A stretch of DNA of 64,000 nucleotides from Timema cristinae. Its lineage: Eukaryota; Arthropoda; Insecta; Phasmatodea; Timematidae. The notes below the pieces were generated by a model. The model worked only from the letters and a program-made list of their open reading frames with translations, was not told the DNA's origin and did not search any database. Both the position numbers and the translations under genes were made by a program. The DNA lies in assembly GCA_039000515.1 (NCBI GenBank), contig JBCFYV010011135.1, forward strand, positions 24,172,235-24,236,234, read 5' to 3'. This document shows, one piece after another, positions 1 through 11,344 of this stretch; within the stretch, counting starts at the first letter, position 1; each line of letters begins with the position of its first letter.

Positions 1-89
1 TCCACATTGAAGCAGGGGTTAAGAGGCTGAATGGTGCTCACTGTACGGCCCGCGAGCCTTACGTGCACTTTATTTCTATTTCTTTACGA

Positions 90-327
90 ACCCGCCTCGG
101 TGGCGTAGTTGGCTAACGCGCTTGTCGACTGCTGAGGACGGGGAGATCGAGGTTCGAATCTCGGTCGGTGAACTAGGGGTGGTTTTTCCTAAATGGTTTT
201 CCACTCTCCCTCCACGCAAATGCGGGTTCACTTCATCTAATTCAACCTTCCCAATTCCTAATCCATTATCGTAATTAGTACTTAAAGCGTATAACCCGAA
301 TGGGTAGTAAGACGCGGTGCTAAATAT
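90..327 (+). mobile_element. SINE-A, recent copy with 13-bp target duplication
   Basis: The tRNA-like head starts ACCCGCCTCGGTGGCGTAGT (A box) and carries GAGGTTCGAATCTCGG (B box), the promoter pattern for RNA polymerase III. The body contains TTTCCTAAATGGTTTTCCAC and ACGCAAATGCGGGTTCACTT. The tail reads TATAACCCGAATGGGTAGTA then AGACGCGGTGC. TATTTCTTTACGA flanks both ends (77-89 and 328-340). The open frame on the opposite strand is spurious. This is the reference copy for type A. Confidence 0.9.
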
Positions 328-411
328 TATTTCTTTACGACCCAAAAACACTTTTGTTTTATTATGTATCACCATACTTTATTACCTTCCAGGTTTTTAT
401 ATATAAAAATA

Positions 412-745
412 AAATGTAAAAGTTTAAAAAATAAATATATTAAAGAGTAACCCCTAAATTTAATTCACTAATTTTAAAATAATCATAATAAGGTTTAAGT
501 TAATTTAAATGATTAAAATTCTTATAAATCAATTTTAAAAGTCTTAAAATTTGAATATATTAGATAGTACACCTAAATAGAATTTATTACTTTTAAAATA
601 ATCATACATTAAGATTTAAGTTAATTTAATTGATTAAAATTCTTATAAATTAATTTTAAAAGTTTTAAAATGTAAAATATATTAAATGGTACTCCTAAAT
701 TTATTTAATACTTTTAATCATACTAAGATTTAAGTTAAGTTAACT
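412..745. repeat. AT-rich tandem repeat, about 2.7 units of 125 bp
   Basis: AAGTTAATTTAAATGATTAA, then AATTCTTATAAATCAATTTT and TTAAAATAATCATA recur at about 125-bp spacing. The rest of 745-1300 holds no gene that I can support. Confidence 0.75.
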
Positions 746-1370
746 ACACTATTATTTATCCGTGTGGGTATAGAGTGATAGTTTCCTTTCAGAATAAGGA
801 TAAATTAAATCTCACCCACATTTTTGTTACTGGAGGGGTGTTAAACCTAATTTCCTTCAAATATATCCTTACACAACCAACCCGGGTTCGAGACCTCGAA
901 CCTTTCCCGTCACTGGCAAACAAAGATTTAAAGGTTAACGACCTGGTACGCGTGTCCATTGAATCGGACCATTTCACCGTTGAATATATTAAGTGACAAT
1001 ATCTGTTTGTCTGTTTATAGCCGTGGTTGTTATTGATGTGATCATTCACTGGCGGGTTTGCATTGTCCAGGGGTAATCGACTCTATTTACAACTTGCGTG
1101 AATGTTCACGCTGGGTCATTAGCTTATACATCCGAGTGTACACGAACGGGATTATGTCAGCCAGCCCATTTCGCGATGACAAAACATTAAATGATGAAAT
1201 GGTCCTCGCTTGATTTTTTTTTTGGAGGAAGGGGGGGTGGAGAGGATGAGAAATTGATCGTGAAATTGTTGATATCGTTTCCACATAACACCCCTTACTC
1301 CCCCCCCCCTTTTCACTCTAACAGTCTCAACTGAGTTATTATATTATATTATATTATATATATTATTTTA

Positions 1371-1610
1371 GCACCGCGTCTTACTACCCGTCGGTTATAC
1401 GCACTTACGCTATGTGTAATGTAGGTGATTGTGGATGAATGAAGACCTACAGTTTAACCGTGAATCGAACCACGTGAGCCTGGCATTCCCACTTTCACAA
1501 GATGTCTTTCAAGGTGAATGAAGGTTTGGTAATCAGATAAATCGTGCCGGACCGAGGATGAACCCGCCGCCACACGAAGTCTGACACCTTACCCTAGACC
1601 ACAGGTCACC
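1371..1610 (-). mobile_element. SINE-B
   Basis: Shared tail GCACCGCGTCTTACTACCCG, B body (AAGACCTACAGTTTAACCGT) and head (GGTCACC at the far end). Many single-base losses make it an older copy. (TATTA)n precedes the tail. Confidence 0.85.
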
Positions 1611-1734
1611 AACTTGAGTTAATGTCATCACCGATTTTATAAATTATTATCCAACGCATTTGTGATTCTTTAAAGTGCTAGAATATCATCATCATTATCA
1701 ATAAGCTCCAGTTTGTGGTCGGGTACACTTAAAA

Positions 1735-1800
1735 TTCCTCCATCTTCCTCTTTCCACCCACCATTCCTCCTCCTCTCATTCGCACACTTACTGTTATCTG
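1735..1800. repeat. Fragment of the pyrimidine-rich dispersed element
   Basis: CTCCTCTCATTCGCACACTT and flanking C/T-rich sequence match the lead-in of the 63420 element. Confidence 0.5.
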
Positions 1801-2345
1801 GTAGAATAATAAAGGGTGTTTATAAAAGAATTCCAGGGTTTTGAAAATTCATATTAAATCCATCAAGTGCGATATAATGGGGCACACATTGAAGTATAAT
1901 AATCACGAAAAGAACTTAAAGATATTATATTTCATTATGTATATTCATTTAAGGGATATTTTATATATTTCATTAATAAAATTTTCTTTGTAAGCCCAGA
2001 GTTATTTTATTAACATCCTATATGGAATAAATTCATAAACGTCATAAACAAAGAGGTTAATAACTTAACATAGTGGAGCTGTCTCGCAGTAGGGTAAAAA
2101 AAACAGGAGAGAAGGAAAATATACTAATGACAATACAAATTTGTGTTGTAACTCACATTCTCTCCTTCCCCAGTTAAATGACATTCAATTCACAAACATC
2201 CATTCTACGCTCCTATAGCAGTCACCTTTCGTTTCCCGAGCATTTAGCTCTTTAATTACCAACCAAAATTTGCTGATTTTTGGACTATTTAAGCTATATA
2301 ATATGTATACAATGTGTATGTAATAATAATAATAATAATCATAAT

Positions 2346-2593
2346 AGCACCGTGTATTACTACCCGTTAGGATTATACGCTTTAAGTACTAATTACGCTA
2401 ATGGATTAGGAATTAGGAAGGTTGAATTAGAGGAAGTGAGCCCGCATTTGCGTGGAGGGAGAGTGGAAAACCATTTAGGAACCCCCCCCCCCCCCCAGTT
2501 CACCCGACCGAGATTCGAACCTCGATCTCCCCGTCCTCAGCAGTCGAGCTCAACACGACAAGCGCGTTAGCCAACTACGCCACCGAGGCGGGT
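2346..2593 (-). mobile_element. SINE-A
   Basis: Full copy with (AAT)n at its tail (2321-2345) and GTGTATGTAAT duplicated at both flanks (2314-2324 and 2596-2606). The open frame at 2280-2570 is a SINE translation. Confidence 0.9.
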
Positions 2594-2757
2594 CAGTGTA
2601 TGTAATGTGTGATAACTTATAGTTTTGTATTAGTTGTAGTAAACACCAAATTATCTATTATTACCAGTTTTAGAAATGTTTAAACTAAGCGCCACTCTTT
2701 GATTAGCACTATCTCACTTACCTAAAGATCCCGTCTCACCTCAGGATACTGTCTATA

Positions 2758-2912
2758 GGTCCCACAGCACTTCTTTGGTGCTGACTGACAGCTCACAGCT
2801 GATATCTGACAGCTCTGAAAAGTAACTAGACCAAATTATGTATCCCTCCGCCGAACCATATGATCTGCAAAAACATGTGTTTAGCAGCTGTCACTTCTGA
2901 CAGTCAAATTTT
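2758..2912. mobile_element. Truncated copy of the 25117-25323 MITE
   Basis: The left end GGTCCCACAGCACTTCTTTG and the inner part (CCAAATTATGTATCCCT, then CATATGATCTGCAAAAACAT) match the 25-kb copy. The right inverted end is missing. Confidence 0.7.
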
Positions 2913-3071
2913 AGGTCTCAACAAGAAACTTATATGACTTATTTTCTATATATTTCTATATATATGTAGATGGCCTAATATTAATTATTAATTTTTTCAA
3001 GAATATAATTTTTTTCTAAATAGAATTTAATCCCATATAAGTTTTTATTGTAATAAATAAATAAGTTTTAT

Positions 3072-3180
3072 TTAAAAAAATCCAATTTTCTTATAAAAAA
3101 TTATCCAGAAAATGATAAAAAAAATCCAATTTTCTTATAAAAAATTATTTAGAAAATGATAAAAAAAATCCAATTTTTTT
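3072..3180. repeat. Short tandem repeat, about 2.3 units of 49 bp
   Basis: AAATCCAATTTTCTTATAAA followed by AAATTAT and CAGAAAATGAT-type sequence is repeated twice and starts a third time. Confidence 0.8.
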
Positions 3181-3286
3181 GGTTAGTATTAATATTATTA
3201 ACATTATAAATGTGAAAAATCTGAATATCTATTACTACACATAGAAAAAAAACAATCAAAAATTTTTAAGAGTATTACAACATGTT

Positions 3287-3571
3287 GGTGACCTGGTGCT
3301 ATAGGGTTAAGGTGTCAGACTTCTTTACTGGGAGTCCGGGGATCATTCCTCGGTCGCAGCACAAATTTATTTGATTGCCAAACCCTTTCTTGACCTCTGA
3401 CAAGATGTGTATTAATCAAAACTTGTGAATTGGTGGAATGCCAGGCCTCCACCGTGGTTCGGATCCCATGTTAAACTGTAGGTCCTCCATTTCATTTCAC
3501 AATCACCCTTCCTTTAAACATTAGCGTAAGTGCGTAGAGCCCGAAAGGGTAGTAAGACGCTGTGCTAATAA
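3287..3571 (+). mobile_element. SINE-B
   Basis: Head GGTGACCTGGTGCTATAGGG with a degenerate B box, body, and tail GAGCCCGAAAGGGTAGTAAG. It is followed by (TAA)n and (TGA)n to 3608. Confidence 0.87.
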
Positions 3572-3709
3572 TAATAATAATAATAATGATGATGATGATG
3601 ATGATGATAGATATCAGAAAACATTTTAAAGTAATTTAAAGTAAGGAGTGGTAATAAAGTTAAAACTTGGTATATGGATTGATTGACTTTTAATATCCAA
3701 AAGATTGAT

Positions 3710-3715
3710 TTTATT
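3710..3715 (-). promoter_or_regulatory. Candidate polyadenylation signal
   Basis: AATAAA on the minus strand, about 320 bp past the stop codon of the transposase-derived gene. No closer canonical signal was seen. AT-rich DNA produces such hexamers by chance. Confidence 0.25.
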
Positions 3716-4032
3716 TTGCTTTTAATGAGCTACAAAATGTCATATATAAAAATTTTCAATAAATTTATATTAACGTAAATAGAATAAAAATATGGGTTTA
3801 CGACAAGTCTAAAATTCACATAAAACATTAAAATTTAGTAACAAAACTTTGATGCAACAAATTAGTGAAAAAAAACAAAGCTTAATGATCTACAGTGTTG
3901 TAATTATGCTATAAAAGTGAACTTGTGGGTTAGCATCTCCCTAAGAAGTGGTTAATAAAGTTAAGAAAATGTTCTTGTTACAACGTTTTTAAAGAATTTA
4001 ATAATTATTATGTTATTTATAAAATCTAATCC

Positions 4033-4231
4033 TTATCTTGGTTCAGTCAAGTGTTTTCCAATGGGGTTCGCAAGAACTTCGTCTACATCATCATATTCGT
4101 CATCGTCCTCTTCATTGTCTTCAGCCAGGTTAATGATGATAGGTGGGTGGGTCTCACTTGCATCCATTTTCATCTCCCTGTCCCAATCTTCCTTGATAAG
4201 TCTCTCGCAATGGTCGAAATTCTTACTCCAA
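4033..4231 (-). CDS. Transposase-derived protein gene, last coding exon
   Basis: On the minus strand the acceptor ATGTTTCAG ends at 4232. After one phase base there are 65 codons and TAA at 4035-4033. The product begins WSKNFDHCERLIKEDWDREM, continues PPIIINLAEDNEEDDDEYDD and ends GKHLTEPR. The order W-x-x-x-x-x-HC-x-x-x-I, then IIINL, then an acidic stretch recalls the C-terminal tail of insect DDE_3-like proteins. The exon joins 5158-5367 in the correct phase. The 926-bp intron between them (4232-5157) contains no open DDE core, so the joined product (about 135 residues) lacks the catalytic domain. Either it is a core-less derivative or the core exon is missing here. Confidence 0.6.
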
Positions 4232-5157
4232 CTGAAACATTAGAATGTACAGCCATAGTAAAGATTCTATACACAACCCACTCATACCTTTTTTATTGCG
4301 TGGATAACATTAGATATGTATAAGTCTGTAACTAAGCATCATATATGTTTCAAAAATGAGGTGGCCCAATGGCTAGATAATTTTAAGCATCATATATGTA
4401 ATTACAGTGAGCTAGGTAGAATAATAAAAATTGCATTCTTTTATAAAATTATACCTCTCAGGGGTAACTTGAGCAAGGGCTTCCTCCCAGATTTTTCTAA
4501 CGGTTAAGTAATTTTGTAGCGTACCCCTTGAATAAGGATTAGATTAGAAAGTAGCCTGTCAACAAGGGAGGGAGTGCGAAAAATTGTACAAATAAGGGAT
4601 TTTTTTTTAGATAAAACATTGCTCAATGAATAGTTTAACATTGTAATTCCACTAAAAAAAAACAAGAAATCATTTTGTGGGCCTATATTGATAAGGTGAC
4701 ACAAAGTATTGTTTATTTAAAACTTTTATCTTTGTAACATCACTATTTCAAAATATATTATAGTTATAATTATTTACCCAAGTTGATGGCGAATCAAATA
4801 ACAGCCTATTAAATAGATATTTATCAGGTTTGGAAATTGCAAATAACTATGACATTCTATCTAATCAAGATGCCTTAAAAAGAGCGAGACGAGCAAAAAA
4901 CCCCCCTCTTTTTAATAATTGATGTGCCTACATTTTTTAATAATTTAAATAAATCTGAGAGAGTAGGAACATTCTGTTTATGGAGAAAAAAATATTTATA
5001 AGTGATAGTTTGTGTACAGTATCCTTATAATTTTCACTACACAGAAAGCATGAACGAACTTCAACCAAGGGATGAGAGGAACTACAAGCCTTAAAACAAG
5101 TGACTCCATAGATATGTAGCTTGTAATTATGTAAATAAAACTTTTTTTTATCCTCAC

Positions 5158-5367
5158 CATCTCACAGTGTTAACACTGAGTTTCAAGTAGCTTGCTGTTT
5201 TTTCTGCCACGTTGAATGAATCGAAGTCGTCCATCATCACTTGTCTAATTAAAGCTGCAACGTTGATGATGTCCTCTTGTTTCTGATGTGTGCATGTGTC
5301 TCTCTTCTTCCTGGAACAGCTTTGCCCCTCCTCCATAGGTGTTTCCCTGGGTTTGGACAGACTCATG
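5158..5367 (-). CDS. Transposase-derived protein gene, first coding exon
   Basis: On the minus strand the acceptor (T-rich, then CCCCGCAG) lies just upstream of 5367. The start codon ATG is at 5366-5364 and the donor GTGAGG at 5157-5152. The exon encodes 69 residues: a basic, polar start, then HQKQEDIINVAALIRQVM, DDFDSFNVAEKTASYL and KLSVNTVR. The last part looks like a helix-turn-helix (alternating helices ending in SVNTVR), as in N-terminal domains of insect DDE-type transposase-like proteins. The first Met is chosen because it lies two bases inside a good acceptor. The exon ends in phase 2 (TG), which joins T of the downstream exon to make Cys. The family assignment is inference from sequence style and not from a search. 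Confidence 0.6.
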
Positions 5368-5509
5368 CTGCGGGGAAAAAAAGACAGATTAATAACTTAA
5401 CCAAAGTTTTACACAACCTCAGGCTTGTACTCGCCTTTACAATATGCTATATTATATTGTTTTAATATGTAGGCCTATTTATAATGACTTTAAATAATTT
5501 AATAAACAA

Positions 5510-6150
5510 AAATCAATATCCTAGAAAATATGTTTAGGCCTATAAAATAAATGACAATGACAAATCAAAAGCTATCCTAATTAACAAACGTCTAATTCAG
5601 ATTCCCTCCTCTTAAAAAGTTGTAACAAAATCAATATCTATCAATATTCTAGAAAATATGTTTAGGCCTATAAAATAAATGACAATGACAAATCAAAAGC
5701 TATCCTAATTGACAAACGTCTAATTCAGATTCCCTCCTCTTAAAAGTTGTAACAAAATCAATATCTATCAATATTCTAGAAAATATGTTTAGGCCTATAA
5801 AATAAATGACAATGACAAATCAAAAGCTATCTTAATTGACAAACATCTAATTCAGATTCACTCCTCTTAAAATATGTTAACAAAGTAAATATCTATCAAT
5901 ATTCTAGAAAATATGTTTAGGCCTATAAAATAAATGACAATGACAAATCAAAAGCTATCCTAATTGACAAACATCTAATTCAGATTCACTCCTCTTAAAA
6001 TATGTTAACAAAGTAAATATCTATCAATATTCTAGAAAATATGTTTAGGCCTATAAAATAAATGACAATGACGAATTAAAAGCTATCCTAATTGACAAAC
6101 ATATAATTCAGATTCACTCCTCTTAAACAGTTGTAACAAAGTCTCTAATA
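5510..6150. repeat. Tandem repeat, five units of about 128 bp
   Basis: The landmark CTAGAAAATATGTTTAGGCC recurs at 5521, 5649, 5776, 5904 and 6032, a spacing of 127-128 bp. Units differ by a few substitutions. The array fills most of the intron between the proposed 5' UTR exon and the first coding exon of the minus-strand gene. Confidence 0.92.
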
Positions 6151-6181
6151 AAATACAATAACTTATAACTTGAAGTCTTAC

Positions 6182-6260
6182 CTGGTATTTATTTAATCAA
6201 CACTGGAGAAAGACTCGCAAGTATTTTTATTTCACTTCACAGATTTTTTTGGAATATAAA
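6182..6260 (-). other. Possible 5' UTR exon end of the minus-strand gene
   Basis: A minus-strand donor, ATACCAG followed by GTAAGACT, lies at 6188-6175. The first coding exon has an acceptor immediately before its ATG, so an upstream non-coding exon must exist. This donor is the best candidate in the next 1 kb. The 5' limit given is arbitrary. Confidence 0.35.
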
Positions 6261-8050
6261 AATTTTAAAACTTGATGTTTAGCCTAGATGGCAACACAAC
6301 ACAATCTTGGGGTTAAAAGATTTATTTTATAGTGTTGATAGACTTAAATTTTCGAATATTTAGTGAGAAACACTCGCTATTTTATTTTATCACACGCTTT
6401 AATGTTATATTAGATAAATAATTATTCAAAGATCATCAAAAAACAGTTTATTTTCCGAGGATAACACGTTCACACACCGAAATAATATTCCAAAAGAAGA
6501 CACAGATTACTAACTAGCCGAATTAACATTCAAAAAAGACACTGTACTATTCAAATTTGTAATAAAATTATTAACGGGTAGCATAGACACGCCTAAATAC
6601 AAATCAATAGTACTCAAATATAAAATATTTTGTTCTTAAACTTGTTGATTCAGCACGTGGTTTTATTGAATTTAATTTAAACGATAATTCAATGTTATAC
6701 TCTATTTTAAAATGGTTAGATTTTGGTTATGAGAATAACCGTTTTGTTAGTTGATTAATAATGAAGTTTTCTTTTGCTATTTAATTCAAATTAATTATTA
6801 AAAGCAAGAGAACGTTAAAAGTGGCCTTATTGGTGAAAACAAATATGGCCACTGAGTAAAATATGCTGGTTTATGACGTAGAAAAAAGAGAACCGTTGAG
6901 AGTTATGAAGCAGCAGTGTTAATTCACATTTTACAAACAGCAAAATTTATATTATTTCACAAACATTTTGAATGTTTTTTCCTATTTATTATCACAAACC
7001 ATTTATTTACGTTAAAGATATGCGAAGGCACCTATAAAAATATTAATAACTGAATATAATACCATTAAATGTAAAATTTCAGGCTCTATTTAACCTGTTA
7101 TTACCACAAGAGTTAAAAGAAAAACTAAAATGAAATCACTAGACTTTTTTTTCTTAATTTTGTTTATGAAAAGTAAAATTATACTGTAATCTTTGGAGAA
7201 GTATTGTTAATAGTGATTGATAGTATTTTTAGTAATAATAATAGTAGTAATTAGTAAATAATTATTATTTCCAAATATGGTGACAAAAGTTACTTTTAGA
7301 CAATGTTGGCGTTACTGATACCATCTGCTAGCTTCTGCTAGCTGTCATCGAAAACCATAGAAGTCGTAAGTCCACTGTAGCTTAGTTAGTTAATACAACT
7401 CAAACCAGGCCTCGCATTGTGGTGTGGTTTTATGTAAAAAAAACATGGCGTCCACCCGCAATCGAGTCATACTGAACGAGTAGCCGCCATCAATTGACGA
7501 AAAATAGTGCCAACTTCCTCAAATATAGGGTTTCATTTAATTAACAAAACAAATCCTCCAGCCACTAATCTCATTTTTCTAGACCGGAGCCGCAACCTTT
7601 TCATTCAAGTAGCTCTTGATTTTTCCCCGCGGGTCTAAGTTTAACCCCATTCCGAACTCATTGTTTTACGAAAAAAAAATGTAAGCGACATGGTTTTCTT
7701 TATTCAAACATTTTTTAAATAGAATAATATTGATATATCATTATTATTTTAAAATTCAATTCATAGTTGTCAAGTGAAATGCAAAATAGTTATCTTCGAT
7801 GTGTTTTATGGTTCAAGCGTATTTTATAACAAGAAGCCCGGTTAAACGACCTTGAGATAGACACTTATTGAAGGTTTACTATAATACGGGGTGGGGTCAA
7901 AACCATTAGACTATTATTAGCTTGAAAATTAAAACTTTAATATGTAAATATTCACTAACTAAATAAACGCCAACGACATGCTACACTTTTTCACTTTTTG
8001 TAGATAATGTCCCTCAGGTGAGTTCCACCGGCCGTCAGGCAAACCTCAGC
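6260..8050. other. Gene-free stretch
   Basis: AT-rich sequence that should hold the promoter of the minus-strand gene. No TATA or initiator can be chosen with confidence. A GC-richer patch at 7430-7500 has ATG in a good context but only 12 codons. Confidence 0.4.
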
Positions 8051-8060
8051 ACGTCGTTCA

Positions 8061-8869
8061 CAGTGGCGGCTCGTGTATAGGCACTGTGGAACTGCAGCAC
8101 CCCATATTTCCACTTGATATTATCGATAAAATTTAATATAATGAGTTATTTTTTCTTTAATTCTTTATTTATTTTTGTAGTACAATATATATTCCTTAAA
8201 CTTAATGTCAGTACTTCAGTAGCCATCCCCCAGTTTATGAAAAAGATACAAACATCTTTGTATGGAACTGTGCGCTTCACAGTGTCAGTGACGTGGTGTT
8301 TGATTGTTGTGCGCATGCGCACATAGGAAGGGGGTGGGGAGGAAGGTGGAATTGCCAGGTAGAGATAGCACTGTTGCTCTCGCAGTGCCAGCTCTGGCGT
8401 GATGGTGGAAGGAAGTTTTTTTTTTACTCAGCGTGTGTTGTGCTTAAAAACCGTGTACCATATTCTTGAATGTGATAAAGTGTAGAAGAATGTAGAGTTA
8501 GATAATTATTCTGCTTCCAGCAATTCTATTTGATTCATTTTTTTCGGTTCTTTTATTCAACAAAAAGACTAAATGCTCTTACAGTACTTTCAATGGAAAA
8601 AAATTTCCTCAATTGTCATCCAGAGATCAAGGAGAAAATTATTAAACTTTTTGCGCAAATTAAAACAAGAAGAATGGATTTCATTTTTAAATGAATATAT
8701 CAAGCTTGAACTGTGACAATTTAAGTTAAAGTAAGTAAACATTTTTTTTATCAATTTCCTGAAAAAAAAATATTTTTATACATTTTTTTCCTTTTACTCA
8801 ATTTTAAAACAAATGCTAAAAAAATTCTGAAGCAGCACCCCAACTAATTTTAACTACGAGCCTCCACTG
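8061..8869. mobile_element. Non-autonomous hAT-like DNA transposon
   Basis: The left end CAGTGGCGGCTCGTG and the right end (reverse complement CAGTGGAGGCTCGTA) form 15-bp terminal inverted repeats. They are flanked by 8-bp near-duplications: GTCGTTCA at 8053-8060 and GTCGTCTA at 8870-8877. The decamer GCAGCACCCC appears near both ends. No intact transposase is present in the 809 bp. Confidence 0.75.
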
Positions 8870-9286
8870 GTCGTCTATCACTTTCCTCAGCATGGATCGT
8901 ATAGTTGTATCTACGCTACCCTGGTATAATCTAGAATTTATTAATTTAAATTAGTACAGATTGCTTCTTTTATAAAGACTAATATGCTCAAAATGTAATT
9001 ATAAACTGATATGCTTACGTTCCTATAGTTAGTTATCTGTCTATATTGATGGGCGTTTTATTTATCGAATTCAAAACTTAATTCTACATTCGAATTCTCA
9101 ATCTCAATCCACACGAAACGTTCAGCTCAAACCTCTTTGAGCAAGACTGGTTTACCGACAAGCACACGACTCGCGCAACACGCGTGAGCTGCGCACGCCT
9201 CAGGGCGAACTTATCCTGGTATGAACAGAGTGAGGCGTGCGAAGCTTGCTGCTTCGCACTATTCCTACGCGGCTTCGAGTTAAGTG

Positions 9287-9345
9287 AACATTAAGTTGAC
9301 TGTATTGTAATTGCTTCCATTTAAAAAACACGAAGAGAACCTTAA
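9287..9345. mobile_element. Fragment related to the 53942-54493 MITE
   Basis: This segment resembles the internal part at about 54405-54460, including TTGCTTCCATTTAAA-like sequence flanked by GTTAAGT/ACATTAAGTT motifs. No left terminus was found. Confidence 0.5.
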
Positions 9346-9627
9346 CGTCGCATGAACATGGTAGGCCAGGTTCACACATACCGTTGTTCGACGACCGTGA
9401 TTGCGGTAGGGCCAACGGCCTTGTTCCCACATACTCCGATACCGCAGTTTGTTAGGATGGGAGAAACCGCCTCCTGATCTAGTCTCGTCTTGACAACCAG
9501 TAGGCTGTGCTTTCGTTTGAACTGCAATCATGAAAACGTATTAAAAACGCTTAATAGTGGTGGGCATGGCGGAGGTATACGTTGGTGGTTTTACTCCAAT
9601 GCAGACAGTTCCTTTCATTTTTTTCCA

Positions 9628-10333
9628 CAGGCCCTCCTACTTCCAATCAGCATTTTTTTCCTCAGGTCCTCCTCCTACTTCCAATCAGCATTTTTTTCCA
9701 CAGGTCCTCCTCCTACTTCCAATCAGCATTTTTTTCCACAGGTCCTCCTCCTACTTCCAATCAGCATTTTTTTCCACAGGTCCTCCTCCTACTTCCAATC
9801 AGCATTTTTTTTCCACAGGTCCTCCTCCTACTTCCAATCAGCATTTTTTTTCCACAGGTCCTCCTCCTACTTCCAATCAGCATTTTTTCCCACAGGTCCT
9901 CCTCCTACTTCCAATCAGCATTTTTTTCACAGGTCCTCCTCCTACTTCCATTCAGCATTTTTTTCCACAGGTCCTCCTCCTACTTCCAATCAGCATATTT
10001 TTCCACAGGTCCTCCTCCTACTTCCAATCAGCATTTTTTTCCACAGGTCCTCCTCCTACTTCCAATCAGCATTTTTTTCCACAGGTCCTCCTACTTCCAA
10101 TCAGCATTTTTTTCCACAGGTCCTCCTCCTACGTCCAATCAGCATTTTTTTTCACAGGTCCTCCTCCTACTTCCAATCAGCATTTTTTTCCACAGGTCCT
10201 CCTCCTACTTCCAATCAGCATTTTTTTCACAGGTCCTCCTCCTACTTCCAATCAGCATTTTTTTCACAGGTCCTCCTCCTACTTCCAATCAGCATTTTTT
10301 TCCACAGGTCCTCCTCCTACTTCCAACTAGCAT
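9628..10333. repeat. Minisatellite, about 19 units of 36-39 bp
   Basis: The unit CAGGTCCTCCTCCTACTTCC, then AATCAGCATTTTTTTCCA, repeats about every 38 bp. The T run varies from six to eight, so all three frames stay open. The long open frames of 253-324 codons here are repeat translations and not genes. Each unit carries a T-rich tract followed by CCACAG/GT, which resembles a splice acceptor. Confidence 0.95.
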
Positions 10334-10694
10334 TTTTATTTAATTTTTTTCCGTGCGGTCTTTTAAAAAAAAGTTGTGGCTTTTGTCTTAAAGCAGAGGT
10401 TTATCTTGTACTAATGTTATTAGATTATCACAATCCATGGCGGGAAAACAAAATATGGTTATAAAACTTGTCAAAAATAAAAATGTATAGGAGGTGGGTT
10501 TGACCAGCTCCAGCTGATTCTTTTTGTTCGGCCTCCTCCCTTCAGTTGTACCGTTGACCTTGACGCCGCAACGATTTCCCTTTTGGGGATCTCCAAAGGC
10601 CGGTGAAAATACCACACCGGTGCAATCACCGTGTTGACGGTTCTGCAGCAACATTCGTCAAAAAAAAACGGAATGTGTGAACCCGCACTCGGTG

Positions 10695-10719
10695 GATATT
10701 AAGTTGACTGTGATCCTGG
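10695..10719. mobile_element. Terminal fragment related to the 53942-54493 MITE
   Basis: TTAAGTTGACTGTGATCCTG followed by GCA and TAA matches the right terminus of the 53942-54493 element and its TTA/TAA target. With the 9287 fragment it may bracket a larger, decayed element that contains the 9.6-10.3 kb minisatellite. Confidence 0.45.
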
Positions 10720-11344
10720 CATAATGGATTATCTCAAACGACATTGTTTGTTTGGAAAAAATATATATACTGTATAAACAGTTGTTTTGTGTGTTTAATG
10801 TTGTCGTACAGCCCATCAACACCCGCTCCCCGCCTCTCCCCATGTCCCAACCGACCCAACTCCCCGCGTTTTAGTGATGGATCCAATTACTTTGTTACAT
10901 CTGATGAATGCTCGCAGTTGAAACGATTTTCTCTCTTAATTGGACTGTTACAAACTCGTTTATTTGAGTAATTTAATAGCATCTCTTTTTAAAAAAAAAA
11001 ATCTAAACGAAGGTTATCTTGTTTTCCTGATATTTTCAATAAAAAGTTTGCAAAATTTTGTCGGTCAATTATTTTAATATACACTCTATTTTGATTAATT
11101 TTTGATATTTTTTTTAAGGTTGTATTTGATGTCTCTGTCGATTTTAAAGCTGCGCTTTTCACTTTTGAACCAATTAGAAACAGTTTTATTTAAAAAAATC
11201 GAAAACTACTGTAACAAATATAATAATACTAGTCGTACTTGGACGAAAAGTCACCTAGGCCTAACTTTATTGCTTGTCCAAATCACAGGGGTATTTTTTA
11301 GTAAGTTCAAAAATTTTTGAAATTTTTGTTTAAATTTACAGCTT

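Noticed and set aside
775..996. Open frame of 73 codons with coding-like residues and an AG acceptor near its start
   Set aside because: No donor, homolog or partner exon recognised, and the opposite strand is open too. Not enough to call.
7446..7484. ATG in good context (AAACATGG) opening a 12-codon frame in a GC-richer patch
   Set aside because: It stops after 12 codons and no donor lies within it.
9490..10464. Open frames of 253-324 codons in three frames
   Set aside because: All are translations of the 38-bp minisatellite, and all three frames are open because of the repeat. No coding signal outside it.
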